From: Isoetes taiwanensis
Lineage: Eukaryota > Streptophyta > Lycopodiopsida > Isoetales > Isoetaceae
Length of the DNA stretch: 64,000 nt
Direction: 5' to 3'
Assembly: GCA_021234155.1 (NCBI GenBank)
Contig: JAJEKV010000034.1
Location: 10,243,614-10,307,613 of the forward strand
Below are positions 48,147 to 60,516 of this stretch, in pieces (positions within the stretch are counted from its first letter, which is position 1; each line of letters opens with the position of its first letter). Position numbers and translations under genes: made by a program. The notes beneath the pieces were generated by a model that was not told where the DNA came from, made no database searches, and worked only from the letters and a program-made list of their open reading frames with translations.

Positions 48147-49036
48147 AAACCATTAAAATTCAACTTAGTAATGTAGCAAGTCACCAGAAAGGGTATGATT
48201 GACCATGTTCCTCAGAGCAAAGATTGACCAAATTCAATCGACCATGGTTGAGACGAATCTATGCATCATAGGATCCGAATACTTCTTCAATGCTCTGCTA
48301 CAGCTTATAATAGTACAATCCGGTGGTTAAGCATTGCCGGATTAACTTTCTTTTCCCAGCATTTTTCTCCATCGAATTATCCCACGACGCTTTTTCAATT
48401 CAATATTCTCAGTTTGACACCCTCAATATTCAATGTAACTTAACCTTCAACATTTAACTATTCAACCTTTACAATATTTAGCCATGGTTTCACCCATTAA
48501 CATTTCAACAACTTTCATAAGCCTTAAGCCTTGCAATGATATTCTTTTGATCTTGTAGCTTCTACTAACAAGTGTACAACCTTCATTGTGGATTTCTTTG
48601 ACTGCAACAACTTGGAACATTTCTTATAATGTGACATGATTAATATTTTCAACACTTCCCCTTCATGTCATATCTCGCACTGTAAACATGATTTGTTGTG
48701 TGAGTTCAAGAATCTTTTCTCCTCGCTAAAACCTTTGTCAAAAAATATCTCGCAATTGCTTTATCTCAGATAATGTAGTTGACCTAATCAACCCTTTGCA
48801 TACAAAAGATTCTAATGAAATGCATCTCTAGTTCTATATGTTTTGATCTTTCATGCATTACTGGGTTTTAGTCATGGCTATGCAGCTTTGTGCTATCACA
48901 TAGCATCTCACTAGATTTTGGGTTGCTCAACCCAAGCTCTAGTATAATCTTCTTTCCCGTGATTAGTTCCTTTGCACATAATGTGGTTGAGGCATACTCA
49001 GCTTCTGCAGTTGACAATGCTATGGATGATTGATAG
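48147..49036 (-). mobile_element. copia LTR part plus RNase H end (copy B)
   Basis: Counterpart of 23966-24855, with several small indels; SSIALSTAEAEYASTTLC and SSEMLCDST remain readable on the minus strand. Confidence 0.8.
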
Positions 49037-49490
49037 CTCAAGGCAAGATTGCAGCACTCCAAAGGTTAGCATCCCCTCAAAATTTGAAGCAAATCAAGAG
49101 TTTTAGTGGAATGACTAGTTTTCTTAGGATGTACTTTCCTAACTTTGCTCATATCATTAGTCTTGTCTCTAAGTTAACTAGAATAGGCAAATTCACTAAG
49201 TCTGAGAGCAAGTTTATTCCTGTCATGTGAACACTAGTGTCAAGAGGCCTTTGATTTTCTCACTACATTCATTTCTGAGCATGTACATAAAAAATCTATC
49301 TAATCTAATCTAATTAGAACCCCAAATTTAGACATGTCTTTTGAAGTCTATATCGATGTTACTAAAAAAGGCCATAGGTTTAGCAATCCTGCAAGATAAG
49401 CACATTATAGTCTATGCTAGCAAACAATAGTCTTCTTGAAGAAAGGTACACACCTATGGAGAAGAGTGCTAATTCTTTAATGTTTCTTAT
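49030..49490 (+). pseudogene. Ty3/gypsy polymerase fragment (copy B)
   Basis: Counterpart of 24849-25310; the first 66 codons are identical to copy A at protein level. The CTAAT tract is at 49300-49314. Confidence 0.8.
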
Positions 49491-50806
49491 TTCAAGGCAA
49501 GGACGTCTCTTATTGAAAAGCAAAATCCAAGTTCATATGCTATCCTGATGGCAACCCCATACAGCTACTTTAATTTGTGAGCCGGAATCCTATGGCAACA
49601 ATGTAGTAATACGAGTTCAAATTACTTTATCCCATCTATACGACAAGACTTTTGTTCTAAATGCTTCCCATGACATGAGATGATCAGACTCATACTAAGT
49701 GTCTTGCAAATGAACCCACCAACATGGAGTAGACAACTGAAGACACGCCTCAGAATTAATATGAAAAAGTGTCCTAACAGTGTCCCAATTAGCAAGCAAC
49801 TTCTTTAGAAATGGAGAAGCATTAGCATACGGATGTATATGATAAAGCAAAGCCTAAAAAGGAGGGGCTTAATGGTGGCCTTATGAAATGGAAGTCAATG
49901 TTGAATCAAATGCATTAGTAACCTCAAGCCGGAAGAATCATTTTTACCAATGAGAATCCTCCAAATAAACTTTGATATCATCACCTTAATCTAAAGATGA
50001 AAATCCAGCATTTCAAGACCACCAGATGTCTTAAGTTTAATGCATTTTGCCCAAACTACCTTGACCACAACATCTACCTCATTTCCACCCCAAATAAAAT
50101 TCCCCCGACAATATGCACAATCTCCTCCATCTTATAATCGGGCTAATAAAAGAGATGCCATGTACACATGAGTATTACTAAGAACACGCCTAGCCACAAT
50201 GGTTCTTCTGAGTATGGATAGTTTAGCTGTATTCCACCAAAATAAGTGCTTTTTCAATCCTCTAATAATTTCATCCCAAGCATCTGAAGCACAGACGTGA
50301 ACTCCAACAAGGATACCAAGTAACTTTGTGGTATTTCCATGCAGAAGAATTTTCCATGGATAGTCCAAAATACAGGGAGGGGTGGGACTGTCCAATGTCC
50401 ACAAAGCAACACATTTTTGCCAACCCACTAGACCTTATGCTAAGGAGAATGTGTCTAGCAATAGTTTAGCATTATAAAGATTTTTAGCCTCGGCAATTAG
50501 GAACAAAAAAGTGTCATCAACATATTGATTACATACTCTTTGAGAACCATCGTCCATTGTCGACCTTTGAATGATGCCATCCCTTTGCTAGCCACATAAA
50601 AGTCTAGGATAATACTTTTGCCACAATTGTAAAAAACAACTACAAAAATATTAGATGGCTCGTCCCCAAAAGTGCAAGATACCTTGAAGGATCCGACGCC
50701 CTAAGCTTCATGACATTTCTTTGTAAATGACTCCTCGAAGTTCCACATGGCAAGAAGATACTTCTAAGAAATCCCAATCAACATTATCGTAAGTTTTAGC
50801 AAAATC
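49491..50806 (-). pseudogene. L1-type LINE reverse transcriptase fragment (copy B)
   Basis: Counterpart of 25311-26612; the clean frame 50428-50132 is the same as copy A except at its C-terminal end. Confidence 0.8.
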
Positions 50807-53800
50807 TACTTACTTAAAATGTTTTGGGGTGGATGTCCTCTTTTTTCGGGTCCCCCCAGAGACATCAAGATCCGGCGAAAAAGCAAAATTTTGTGAACGG
50901 AATATCAAAATTCGGCAAACAAGTAATTTAGATTGTGAGCGAGTTTTCGTATTGTTTTTGGTCAGCCTTTTTTTGGGGGGCATTTTCTCAGACATGATGT
51001 AATGCTCAAAGGCAGTACATGAGCTAAAGATCCAATTGTTCTACTGGAGCATCTTGGTAAGCATGGTTTCATCCAGTTTTTTTGCTCTTTCAGAGCTTGA
51101 AGATGGAGGAAGCAAATTGAAATCCGGTGGATTATGTTTGGAAATCAGATTTAAGATCAAAGTAGACGTTTTGTGAAAAGGGCCTAAATATATTTGAAGA
51201 GCTGACTTACAAAAAGCTCCCATATCTGCTATATTTCTGAGTTTAAATTATGGTTTGCCAATAGTGAATTGTTTGTGATTTTTAGTGCTTTATGCTAAGC
51301 TTGATATTTTTCTCGCATCCATTTTTCATTTCAGGATTTGATATTTCTGGTGCTCTTAGAACCATTTTAACCGATTACACTGGTAAGCATTCCCATCAAA
51401 AGTCTGTAAAGCATGAATAATGGAGAGTTTTTTAGCATTTTCTTTGCATGCAGAGGAAAATTTGAGTCTGATGTGCATGCAATGAAGGCTTAGATGCAGA
51501 AGTTTCAAGTTACTTGGAGGTGGATTTTCCCTTGAGAATAATATGCAAAAAGAGGATCTATCATTGTCACTCTAGGCAAGCATGGCCTAGAGAAGTTTCA
51601 AGAGAGCAAGAAGGTAAAAGTCGTTGCATTGAAGGCCGACGCTTTGTACTTTTATGCCTATTGTGTAGCTTCTATTGTTGTGTAGCTTCTACTTTGTATA
51701 AAACCCTTTTAGTGTAAAGGTAAGCCACTTTTGCAGACATTATTTCGTAAGATCTTAAAATGCTTGAAATTTTGTATATTAGCAATCTTTTTCTTTAGGT
51801 TTATGGAGCCATGGTCCCTCTATTTTGATTGCAAAGAGCCATCCATTAAAACTTTTACTTCCTTCATATGCAGGCAAATAGACTTTTAGTTTGAAGTTCA
51901 TTTGATATAGGCCTACCATTTGTTAGCAAATAAGAATATCTTTGTATGTGTGTTTGAAATTGCCAATCATGTCCTTATCTCAGAGGTTGATTAAAAATCG
52001 CATCATTTGCAACTCAGATTGCATTTGCTTTGCTTTTTGGATTTATTGGCTTTGAACTACTACTAAATCTTTGGCAAAATGGATGATTCTAACCCTTCTA
52101 AGTCCTCTAACCCAGCTTTGAGCAAACTGACATTGCATTGTAAGCAAAGAAATCTTTCTAAGTTCTAATTTTGTAAGCACTCATTTTCAGTGGTAGCGCC
52201 ATATATAACGCTTATGGTTTGTTGCAAAGGAGCTTCGTGGAAGCTAGGAGAGCCATTTTCTAGAGACATTTTCTTGACGCTTTTTCCTCCCCTTAGTAGA
52301 GCTTTTATATTCCCTCGATTATTTTGATATGCATGCATGCTTTGCACATTACCTAGAGTTTATTACATAGAAGTTTCTCCCTATTCATTTTAATGTTGCA
52401 CAATTCTTTTGCAGTGTAAAATTTTGCATATATTTGAGCTATTGTTATTCTCAGATTCTACTATGCATACTTGTTGAACGCCTAAGGTCCTAGATCATGG
52501 TTATTGCCTAATTAAAGTGGTCGGCTAACCTAGAGATAGAAAAAGGTCGCTGAATATCCTTTGATAGACGGCCCTTCCACAAAGTAAGTGTGACTTTACC
52601 ACGCATTTATATGCCTTTTAAGCATAAAATACATGACATATTAATTATTCATAAGCTAAGGTTAGCTATGTTGATCGTTAATTATTAAGGTGGAAACCTA
52701 ACCCTAAATGCTAATTCAAATTTAGGGCTTAACCTAATATTAAAAGGGCTAAAATATTAAATTAATTAATGATAACCAATCTAGAATTGCCACCTGGCCC
52801 AAACCAATTGAGCAAGGCAGACCTGTTAACTTGGGACATCCAAATTGGGGTTTCTACCCCCAATTTGCTCCAATTCAATTTGGGGGTAGTTGGAGAAGGA
52901 TGATGAGCTTATTCCACCAGCAGAGCATGGAGAACCTGAGAGATGGGAGATCTAGCTCAGCTACCAGTTAGTAGGCTTAGTTAGCTTAAAATTCTAGTTA
53001 GGAACTAACCCTTGTTTGTTAGATGGATGATTAGTCTCTCTATTTTATGTTCTAGATGAGATTGTGATGGATGTATCAGATATGAATGTTCTCTTTTTGT
53101 TCCTCCTGTGTTGTATGGGTAAAAAGGGGGTAGAGACCTAAAGACCGTCTAGGAGTAGAGATGTTCCTAGTTAGAACCCTTAAAACCCAGTAAATGCGGC
53201 CTTTGCACAAGAGCCCACTTGGCTGTGGATGTTATGATGTGATTCAACACCAATTAACGAGCATGATGGTGAATCGGGGGGTGGGGTCTTGCTTAGCGCG
53301 GCTACAGGACTCCTATAGTGTGCTAGGCTTATAGCCGGTCACTGAGAGGGCCGGGTATGGGTCTGACACTCCCTGGGTCACAGGAGACGTGCCTATATGG
53401 ACGCCCTGGACTCGAACGGGCAGGTGAGTCGGCCTTTAGATTTAGGGGAGTAAGTTGGGTACGGATGCGGGAGGCGTGTGCAAAATGAGGGGAAAAAAAT
53501 GTAGTCATATACATGTGCCACCTTTCCCATCTGTGAATCGTCTAATACGTTGCTAGAATCTAAAAAATATGCTAGGCTTGCCATGCAACCAAATGCAATC
53601 TAATAAGTGGTGTCATGGCATATATACCTCATGTGTTATGATCTTTGTAACTATAAAATGCTTTCTTTTGCAAGAATAGTTCCATAGTTGCATTATTGTG
53701 TTTTGTGTTCTAATACTGATGTTCCATTTTGAAGTCCTTTGAATAACATCCATCGACACCCTCCAAGTCAATTATGACGAGCGTATACCTTGTATCAAAT

Positions 53801-54041
53801 AAGTTACACCTTTAGTCAGTTATAGTGGACATCCATGCCTAGCACACCTGTTCCACCACTATAAGTAAAAACATGTTCCACCACTATAAGTAAAATTTAT
53901 ATTCTATACAACTTTCAGAATTTTCAACATTAAAATCTTAATACTACTATTTCCAAACTAATTCAACATCATCAGCTTACTTGCATTTCTTTCTCTCCTG
54001 GCCACCTTCCAAATTAGCAAGGTATTATAGAATGTATCTAT
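50807..54041. other. Long unrecognised region (copy B)
   Basis: Counterpart of 26613-29848, including the exon-like FDISGALRTILTDYT stretch near 51334-51382. Nearly identical to copy A from about 52640 to 53330. Confidence 0.4.
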
Positions 54042-54070
54042 GCCCGGCAACGCCGGGCACCCGTTACTAG
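54042..54070 (+). mobile_element. Helitron 3' end (copy B)
   Basis: Identical to 29849-29877: 17-nt hairpin and CTAG at 54067-54070 followed by T. Confidence 0.75.
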
Positions 54071-54188
54071 TTTTGTATTAATATAAGATTTAGTCAATAT
54101 TAGTCTTTAGCTTATGTAATTCATATCAAAAATAATATTTGAAATTATTTTCCCTCATCACAACATATATAATTGAGAATGCCCGATA

Positions 54189-54193
54189 GGGAC
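54189..54193. repeat. Candidate target duplication, left side of array B
   Basis: GGGAC; partner AGGAC at 60512-60516 (4 of 5 match). Confidence 0.6.
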
Positions 54194-54818
54194 TGATATG
54201 GTTTAAGGTTAATAGGAGTGGCCTTGCATAGAACAATATTTATTGATATGATCAAGTAAGAAAGTCATCCAATATGTCTAAGCCTTGATTTTATCAAAGA
54301 GAGCGCTAAAAATAAACCTTGACCTTTATTTAGAAGCAAAAAGGCAAAAAAAATGTGTTGTTACCTATAAATAGAAGGACAACTTTGATACGTGATATCT
54401 CCGCGACCACAACTCAGAAATCGGCGATCCTTACATTGTTGGAAAGCTCTTGAAGTCTAGTTTCTAGATTGGGCTTGTTTGTCTATTCCTTATGGTTTGA
54501 AGGTTATGCCTAGAAAGGTGCATAGGGGTCTAAGCTGACTGCACAGCTAGATCTGCTTCTTCCTATGTTGATGATGTGTCTAGCCTTACCTTCTAGTATC
54601 TTCTCTTGTTCCTTGCTTGATCATATCACTAAAAGGAGATCCTGTAACACTAGTGGTTGGTCGCGAGAAAGAGCTTGTTCTTATACAGTCTTGCGGAGTA
54701 GCTTGACTTGATGGCATCTCTTTTAGTTGGTCCGGTTGGGTGGTAAATCGAGTACCCTATGGTGTTTTGCTTTCTAATAAGTTGATGAATTTGCAGGAAG
54801 AACAGAGCATTCGTAACA
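54194..54818 (+). repeat. LTR B1
   Basis: 625 bp, TGATATGG...TTCGTAACA; TATA box TATAAATA at 54366-54373. Confidence 0.9.
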
Positions 54819-54820
54819 AT

Positions 54821-54833
54821 TGGTATCAGAGCC
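54821..54833 (+). promoter_or_regulatory. Primer binding site (initiator Met tRNA)
   Basis: TGGTATCAGAGCC, two bases after LTR B1; the complement of the 3' end of initiator methionine tRNA. Confidence 0.92.
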
Positions 54834-55179
54834 AAGTTCCGGTCTTTACCAGCGGAGCTGTGGGTGATGGAAGCATTGGAAATTTGAGTGGCTTAGCAGC
54901 ACACAAGATATCTTAAGGCAGCGCAAGAAGCGAGAACTTCTGAAGCCGAGAAGAGCAAAGGTGAAAAGAAGGTAGCACAAGAGGTCCAAGAGGAGGACAT
55001 TGCAAATAGGTTACCTCTTGTTTGGTATGAAACTGATGTTTACGGATTATGATTAGAATCTTTAAATATTTCTTATTGCATCCTTATGGTTGAGGTTGGT
55101 GCCTCAACGGATAATTTTACATTGTTGTCTAAAATTATGAGCAGTAGTTGGTGCTACTGGCTGAGATTGGTGCCTTAAG

Positions 55180-55335
55180 GATGGAAAGAGTTGGTGCTCT
55201 TGTCCATGATTGGAATGAGCGGTTGCCAGGTCCATGATTGGAATGAGCAGATGCCATATCCAAGAGGTTGGAATGAGTTGATGCCATGTCCAAGTGAATG
55301 GAATGAGTTAGTGCTCATGTCCAGGTGAATAGAAT
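55180..55335 (+). repeat. Minisatellite in internal 1
   Basis: TTGGAATGAG plus GATGCCATGTCCAAG-type units of about 30 bp repeated four to five times; related units in internal 2 near 56340-56410. Confidence 0.75.
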
Positions 55336-55506
55336 GTTTGTTATTCCTGATGTTTGCATTTGAGCCATTACTTACGGTGGAATAAACCGTTTCAAGCCTT
55401 AGGACTTCCTATAATGTTTATTTAGGTATGCTGAAAGAAAAAAAATCATTTAAGACTATGTTAGTAAAGAACCATACCATTTGGTTGGGTTTGCAGGTTC
55501 TAATGC

Positions 55507-56152
55507 TGATATGGTTTAAGATTAATAACTAATAATGGTGCTCGGGGGAGTGGCCTTGCATGGAACAATATTTATTGATATGATCAAGTGAGAAAGCCAT
55601 CCAGTATGACTAAACCTTGATATTATCAAAGAGAGAGCTAGAAATAAACCTTGACCTTTATTTAGAAGCAAAAAGGCAAAAAAAAGGTGTTGTTGCCTAT
55701 AAATAGAAGGACAACTTTGAGACACGATATCTCCGCAAGCAACTCAGAAATCGACGATCCTTACCTTGTTGGAAAGCCCTTGAAGTCTAGTTTCCAGATT
55801 GGGCTTGGTTGTCCATAGATTCCTTATGATTTGAAAGTTATGCCCAGAAAGGTGCATAGGGGTCTAAGTTGACTGCACAACTAGATCTGCTTCTTCCTAT
55901 GTTGATGATGTGCCTAGCCTTACCTTCTAATATCTTCTCTTGTTCCTTGCTTGATCATATCATTAGAAGGAGTTCATGTAACACCAGTGGTTGGTAGCTA
56001 GAAAGAGTTTGTTCTTATACAGCCTTGCGGAGTAGCTTGACTTGGTGATATCTCTTCTAGTTGGTCCGGTTGGGTGGTAAAACGAGTACCCTGTGGTATT
56101 TTGCTTTCTAATAAGTTGATGAATTTGCAGGAAGAATAGAACATTCGTAACA
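55507..56152 (+). repeat. LTR B2
   Basis: 646 bp, same ends. Directly preceded by internal sequence GGTTCTAATGC rather than a purine tract. Confidence 0.9.
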
Positions 56153-56154
56153 AT

Positions 56155-56167
56155 TGGTATCAGAGCC
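56155..56167 (+). promoter_or_regulatory. Second primer binding site
   Basis: TGGTATCAGAGCC two bases after LTR B2. Confidence 0.92.
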
Positions 56168-56709
56168 CAGTTCCGGTCTTTACCAGCGGAGCTGTGGGTG
56201 ATGGAAGGCGTTGGAAATTTAAGTGGCTAAGCAGCACAAGAGGTCCAAGAGGGGCAAATTGCAAATAGGTTACCTCTTGTCTGGTTGGAAAGAGTTGGTG
56301 CTTTTGACCAAGTGATTGGAAGGAGCGTATGCCAGGTCCACGATTGGAATGAGCGGATGCCATGTCCAAGAGATTGGAATGAGTTGGTGCTCATGTCCAC
56401 GTGAGTAGAATGTTTGTTATTCCTGATGTTCGCAGGTCTTCTGGTTGGTGCTGGAGATTGCAAACTGGAATGGAGATTGATCAGAAGTTGGTGCTTCTAG
56501 TGGAGGTTAGTAAACATTTTGTTGAGACAAATTAAGTTGATGTTCAATTTGTGGTTTTTGGAGGCCTTCTCGAGGAACTAAGTTTATTCCTGAGAAGGGA
56601 AGGACTAACAATTGGTATTATTACTTCCTAATGGAAGGGGAAAATATCTTTCTTGTTCAAGTTGAATGATGATGTTTAACTTGAAGAACTGGAAAGGGCT
56701 GGGAATGCC

Positions 56710-56988
56710 ATGACTGTTCAAGTGAGGGACGCCTACGTGATGGATCAGTATGGAGATTTTTCTGTCCATGCGCGGATCCTGCCTTGGAGGATCAGAAAAA
56801 GAACATTCCTAGGAGAACAAGGTTGGTCCCAAGACGGGAAAGACTATGTTAGTACAGAACCATATTATTTGGTTGGGTTTGCAGGTTCTAATGTCATGAT
56901 TGAGTTTTACGCAGGACATAGAAATTGTCATGCAGGGAATTATTTGGGAGATATTCTTACCTTCTTATTTGGCACATTAGCAATTTAA
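56710..56988 (+). other. Unrecognised 92-codon open frame in the internal region
   Basis: Starts MTVQVRDAYVMDQYGDFSVH and ends ..GTLAI. No similarity to gag or pol that I recognise. Part of it (FYAGHRNCHAGNYLGDIL) is repeated, altered, at the start of internals 3 and 4. The copy A counterpart (near 32480-32790) is frameshifted. Could be a decayed element protein or chance. Confidence 0.3.
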
Positions 56989-57420
56989 GTTTTAGGCAGC
57001 TATCGGGTAAACGTATATTTGAGTTACATTTGCCTTAGGGGAATTCTAAGGAGGAAGTATAAGGTGTTCTTTTCTTTGTGTAGTGTATAGTAAATCTTGA
57101 GATCTGTAGCATAATAGTTGGACTTGAATATTTCTGATTGTGGACTCAATTAGGGTTGCAACCATGGACTTGGTTGTGGTAGATGTTTCTAGTTGTGGAT
57201 TCAACTAGGGTTGCAACCATGGATTTGGTTGTGGTAAATTATTTTCTAGTTGTGGACTCAACTAGGGTTGTAACCATGGACTTGGTTACGAAAATGTTTA
57301 GCCTAAAGGGCTGGACTTGGAAATTTTTAGCCTAACGGGCTGGACTTGACAATTTTTTATTATGCAGGTTGTAGCCATGGACTTGGTTGTATCATTTCTT
57401 GATCGAGGACGATCAATCCC

Positions 57421-57434
57421 GAGAAGGGGAGGAA
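57421..57434 (+). promoter_or_regulatory. Polypurine tract before LTR B3
   Basis: GAGAAGGGGAGGAA, one base before TGATATGG; same tract before LTRs B4 and B5. Confidence 0.85.
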
Positions 57435-57435
57435 T

Positions 57436-58080
57436 TGATATGGTTTAAGATTAATAACTAATAATGGTGCTCGGGGGAGTAGCCTTGCATGGAACAATAT
57501 TTATTGATATGATCAAGTGAGAAAGCCATCCAGTATGTCTAAACCTTGATATTATCAAAGAGAGAGCTAGAAATAAACCTTGACCTTTATTTAGAAGCAA
57601 AAAGGCAAAAAAAGGTGGTGTTGCCTATAAATATAAGGACAACTTTGAGACGTGATATCTCCGCGACCACAACTCAGAAATCAACGATCCTTACCTTGTT
57701 GGAAAGCCTTGAAGATTAGTTCCAGATTGGGCTTACTTGCCCATAGATTTCTTAAGATCTGAGAGATATGATCAGAAAGGTGCTCAGGGGTCTAAGCTGA
57801 CTGCACAACTAGCTCTGCCTCTTTCTATGTTGATGATGTGCCTAGCCTTACCTTCTAGTATCTTCTCTTGTTCCTTGCTTGATCATATCATTAGAAGGAG
57901 TTCATGTAACACCAGTGGTTGGTGGCTAGAAAGAGTTTGTTCTTATACAGCCTTGCGGAGTAGCTTGACTTGGTGATATCTCTTTTAGTTGGTCCGGTTG
58001 GGTGGTAAAACGAGTACCCTGTGGTATTTTGCTTTCTAATAAGTTGATGAATTTGCAGGAAGAATAGAACATTCGTAACA
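57436..58080 (+). repeat. LTR B3
   Basis: 645 bp. Together with the following internal piece it forms the 1,192-bp unit that copy A lacks. Confidence 0.9.
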
Positions 58081-58627
58081 AATGCCAAGATTGAGTTTTT
58101 CGCAGGATATAGAAATTGTCATGCAGGGAATTGTTTTGGAAGATATTCTTACCTTCTTATTTGGCACATTAGCAACATAAGTTTTACGCGGCTATCGGGT
58201 AAACGTATATTTGAGTTACATTTGCCTTAGGGGAATTCTAAGGAGGAAGTATAAGGTGTTCTTTTCTTTGTGTAGTGTATAGTAAATCTTGAGATCTGTA
58301 GCATAATAGTTGGACTTGAATATTTCTGATTGTGGACTCAATTAGGGTTGCAACCATGGACTTGGTTGTGGTAGATGTTTCTAGTTGTGGATTCAACTAG
58401 GGTTGCAACCATGGATTTGGTTGTGGTAAATTATTTTCTAGTTGTGGACTCAACTAGGGTTGTAACCATGGACTTGGTTACGAAAATTTTTAGCCTAAAG
58501 GGCTGGACTTGGAAATTTTTAGCCTAACGGGCTGGACTTGACAATTTTTTATTATGCAGGTTGTAGCCATGGACTTGGTTGTATCATTTCTTGATCGAGG
58601 ACGATCAATCCCGAGAAGGGGAGGAAT

Positions 58628-59272
58628 TGATATGGTTTAAGATTAATAACTAATAATGGTGCTCGGGGGAGTAGCCTTGCATGGAACAATATTTATTGAT
58701 ATGATCAAGTGAGAAAGCCATCCAGTATGTCTAAACCTTGATATTATCAAAGAGAGAGCTAGAAATAAACCTTGACCTTTATTTAGAAGCAAAAAGGCAA
58801 AAAAAGGTGGTGTTGCCTATAAATATAAGGACAACTTTGAGACGTGATATCTCCGCGACCACAACTCAGAAATCAACGATCCTTACCTTGTTGGAAAGCC
58901 TTGAAGTGTAGTTCCAGATTGGGCTTGGTTGTCCATAGATTTCTTATGATTTGAAAGTTATGCCCAGAAAGGTGCATAGGGGTCTAAGTTGATTGCACAA
59001 CTAGATCTGCTTCTTCCTATGTTGATGATGTGCCTAGCCTTACCTTCTAATATCTTCTCTTGTTCCTTGCTTGATCATATCATTAGAAGGAGTTCATGTA
59101 ACACCAGTGGTTGGTGGCTAGAAAGAGTTTGTTCTTATACAGCCTTGCGGAGTAGCTTGACTTGGTGATATCTCTTCTAGTTGGTCCGGTTGGGTGGTAA
59201 AATGAGTACCCTGTGGTATTTTGCTTTCTAATAAGTTGATGAATTTGCAGGAAGAATAGAGCATTCGTAACA
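58628..59272 (+). repeat. LTR B4
   Basis: 645 bp, nearly identical to B3 and to A3. Confidence 0.9.
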
Positions 59273-59868
59273 AATGCCAAGATTGAGTTTTTCGCAGGAT
59301 ATAGAAATTGTCATGCAGGGAATTGTTTTGGAAGATATTCTTACCTTCTTATTTGGCACATTAGCAACATAAGTTTTACGCGGCTATCGGGTAAACGTAT
59401 ATTTGAGTTACATTTGCCTTAGGGGAATTCTGAGGAGGAAGTATAAGATGTTCTTTTTTTTGTGTAATGTATAGTAAATCTTAAGACAACTAATATGTCT
59501 GCAGCATAGATGTTGGTCTCATTGTTCATTATTAAGGTATATAAGGAAAAACTTTTAGCCTAAGAGGCTGGACTTGATTATTTTCTAGTTGTGAATTCAA
59601 CTAGGGTCGCAACCATGGACTTGGTTGTGACAGATTATTTTCTAGTTGTGGATTCAACTAGGGTCGCAACTATGGACTTGGGTGTGACAGATTATTTTCT
59701 AGTTGTGGACTCAACTAGGGATGTAACCGTGGACTTGGTTATGAAAATTTTTAGCCTAAAGGGCTGGACTTGACAACTTTTTATGCAGGTTGTAGCCATG
59801 GATTTGGTTATGCTAATTTTTCATATAATTTCTTGATCGAGGACGATCAATCCCGAGAAGGGAGGAAT

Positions 59869-60511
59869 TGATATGGTTTAAGGTTAATAATTAATAATGG
59901 TGCTCAGGGGAGTGGCCTTGCATGGAACAATATTTATTGATATGATAAAGTAAGAAAGCCATCCAATATGTCTAAGCCTTGATATTATCAAAGAGAGAGC
60001 TAAAAATAAACCTTGACCTTTATTTAGAAGCAAAAAGACAAAAAAAAAGTGTTGTTACCTATAAATAGAAGGACAACTTTGAATATCTCTGCGACCACAA
60101 CTCAGAAATTGGCGATCCTTATATCGTTGGAAAGCTCTTGAAGTCTAGTTTCCAGATTGGGCTTGATGGTCTGTAATTTCCTTACGGTTTGAAAGTTGTG
60201 CCCAGAAAGGTGCATAGGGGTCTAAGCTGACTGCACAGCTAGATCATGTGTCTTCCTATGTTGATGATGTGTCTGGTCTTACCTTCTAGTATCTTCTCTT
60301 GTTCCTTGCTTGATCATATCACTAAAAGGAGATCCTGTAACACCAGTGGTTGCTGGCTAGAAAGAGCTTGTTCAGATACAGTCTTGCGGAGTAGCTTGAC
60401 TTGATGGCATCTCTTTTAGTTGGTCCGGTTGGGTGGTAAATCGAGTACCCTATGGTGTTTTGCTTTCTAATAAGTTGATGAATTTGCATGAAGAATAGAG
60501 CATTCGTAACA
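59869..60511 (+). repeat. LTR B5
   Basis: 643 bp; closer to B1 in several places (for example TTAAGGTTAAT near its start) than to B3/B4, consistent with B1 and B5 being the original pair of one insertion. Confidence 0.88.
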
Positions 60512-60516
60512 AGGAC

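Larger units (their letters stand above)
54194..60511 (+). mobile_element. Non-autonomous LTR retrotransposon array, copy B (five LTRs)
   Basis: LTR-internal-LTR-internal-LTR-internal-LTR-internal-LTR, all in the same orientation. LTRs start at 54194, 55507, 57436, 58628 and 59869. Primer binding sites TGGTATCAGAGCC follow LTRs 1 and 2; polypurine tracts precede LTRs 3, 4 and 5. Internal 1 ends abruptly before LTR 2 with no purine tract; internals 3 and 4 lack the primer site and start AATGCCAAGATTGAG. No gag, protease, RT or integrase is seen, so it is a LARD/TRIM-like element needing an autonomous partner. The whole array is flanked by a near-matching 5-bp duplication, as if one insertion later grew by unequal exchange. 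Confidence 0.88.

Noticed and set aside
57891-59280. A 65-codon antisense frame repeated in several LTRs (starts MAFVTN)
   Set aside because: It stays open because the LTR copies are nearly identical; it lies antisense within the LTR and resembles no protein.
54194-60511. CRISPR-like or bacterial repeat array
   Set aside because: Repeat units are over 600 bp with TG/CA ends, primer site and purine tracts: LTRs of a plant retroelement.
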